Source: an uncultured Bacillota bacterium (GTDB lineage Bacteria; Bacillota; Clostridia; Peptostreptococcales; Anaerovoracaceae). Taken from it: a DNA stretch of 6,875 bases. The stretch is taken from positions 1 to 6,875 of the forward strand of contig CASEFF010000071.1 of the NCBI GenBank assembly GCA_949287115.1, read 5' to 3'. Both the position numbers and the translations under genes were made by a program. Of this stretch, positions 6,769-6,875 are shown in pieces; the stretch's first letter is position 1; every line of letters starts with the position of its first letter. Below the pieces are notes generated by a model. That model was given only the letters and a program-made list of their open reading frames with translations. It was not told the origin of the DNA and did not search any database.

Positions 6769-6779
6769 CCTCGTCTCCT
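6769..6779 (-). promoter_or_regulatory. Ribosome binding site of essC, overlapping the esaB stop
   Basis: On the minus strand the sequence reads TAGGAGACGAGGTCAAATG. AGGAG lies 10 nt and GAGG 4 nt before the ATG at 6764. AGGAG shares bases with the TAG stop of the upstream gene, which suggests translational coupling and supports 6764 as the start. Confidence 0.6.
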
Positions 6780-6875
6780 ATATCACATGGATCACCGTGC
6801 CGTCACGGAGCCCGAACTCCTCCAGCGTCCTCGTCCCTCTGAGAAGGGCGATGGGATTCTCCGCTCTGAGAAAGC
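6778..6875 (-). CDS. esaB: EsaB/YukD-like ubiquitin-fold protein, C-terminal end only
   Basis: Seen: a minus-strand frame enters at the right edge and encodes 31 residues before a TAG stop at 6780-6778. It ends with a segment reading LEEFGLRDGTVIHVI. Known: EsaB/YukD are cytosolic proteins of about 80 residues with a ubiquitin-like fold that accompany type VIIb secretion loci. Their last strand typically follows a 'Leu...Asp-Gly-(Thr/Ser/Asp)-x-hydrophobic' turn, which this tail matches. The stop codon is 13 nt before the essC start and overlaps its ribosome site, so the two genes are almost certainly co-transcribed and perhaps translationally coupled. Inferred role: accessory or regulatory component of the secretion system. 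The identification rests on a short tail plus context; the N-terminal part lies outside the window, so full length and start cannot be judged. Confidence 0.72.
   Translation of the reverse strand, partial: FLRAENPIALLRGTRTLEEFGLRDGTVIHVI

Noticed and set aside
4953..6842. 629-codon open frame on the plus strand
   Set aside because: It is in exact codon register opposite essC and arises because essC avoids TTA, CTA and TCA there. It has a His/Arg/Leu/Val-rich composition, and the conserved ATPase on the other strand explains the region.

Overview
The window is part of a Firmicutes-type (type VIIb, Ess/Yuk) secretion locus. Every gene I can support lies on the minus strand, so transcription runs from high to low coordinates. 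In that order the layout is: the last 31 codons of an EsaB/YukD-like ubiquitin-fold protein (6875-6778, cut by the window edge); a complete EssC-type FtsK/SpoIIIE ATPase of 1526 aa (6764-2184); a short spacer with an intrinsic-terminator-like hairpin (2177-2155); a WXG100 protein (2105-1815, EsxA-like); a spacer with a 10-bp inverted repeat (1799-1763); a second WXG100-like protein (1736-1440); an unrecognised 112-aa charged helical protein (1423-1085); and the first 350 codons of a large protein (1051-1). That last protein has a WXG-like helical N-terminus followed by a hydrophobic stretch, and it runs off the left edge. It was found by reading the minus frame from 1051 to the edge.

How the parts fit: EssC is the membrane motor that recognises and exports substrates, and EsaB is an accessory cytosolic protein normally encoded near it. 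The first WXG100 protein is the likely core helical-hairpin substrate. The next two small genes sit directly upstream of the large protein, where LXG-type effector operons usually carry small helical targeting partners. The large protein is the likely effector; its C-terminal activity domain and any immunity gene would lie to the left of position 1. EsaA, EssA and EssB are not in the window.

Organism: a low-GC-lineage Gram-positive (Firmicutes, probably Clostridia) is indicated by the EssC/YukD/WXG100 set and by strong AGGAGG-type ribosome sites before nearly every gene. Base composition is roughly half G+C by eye, with a marked taste for the ATA isoleucine codon. I cannot name the genus. Apart from the two spacers of 78 bp, genes are tightly packed, with no stretch of more than 300 bp lacking a gene and no RNA genes, CRISPR arrays or insertion sequences seen.
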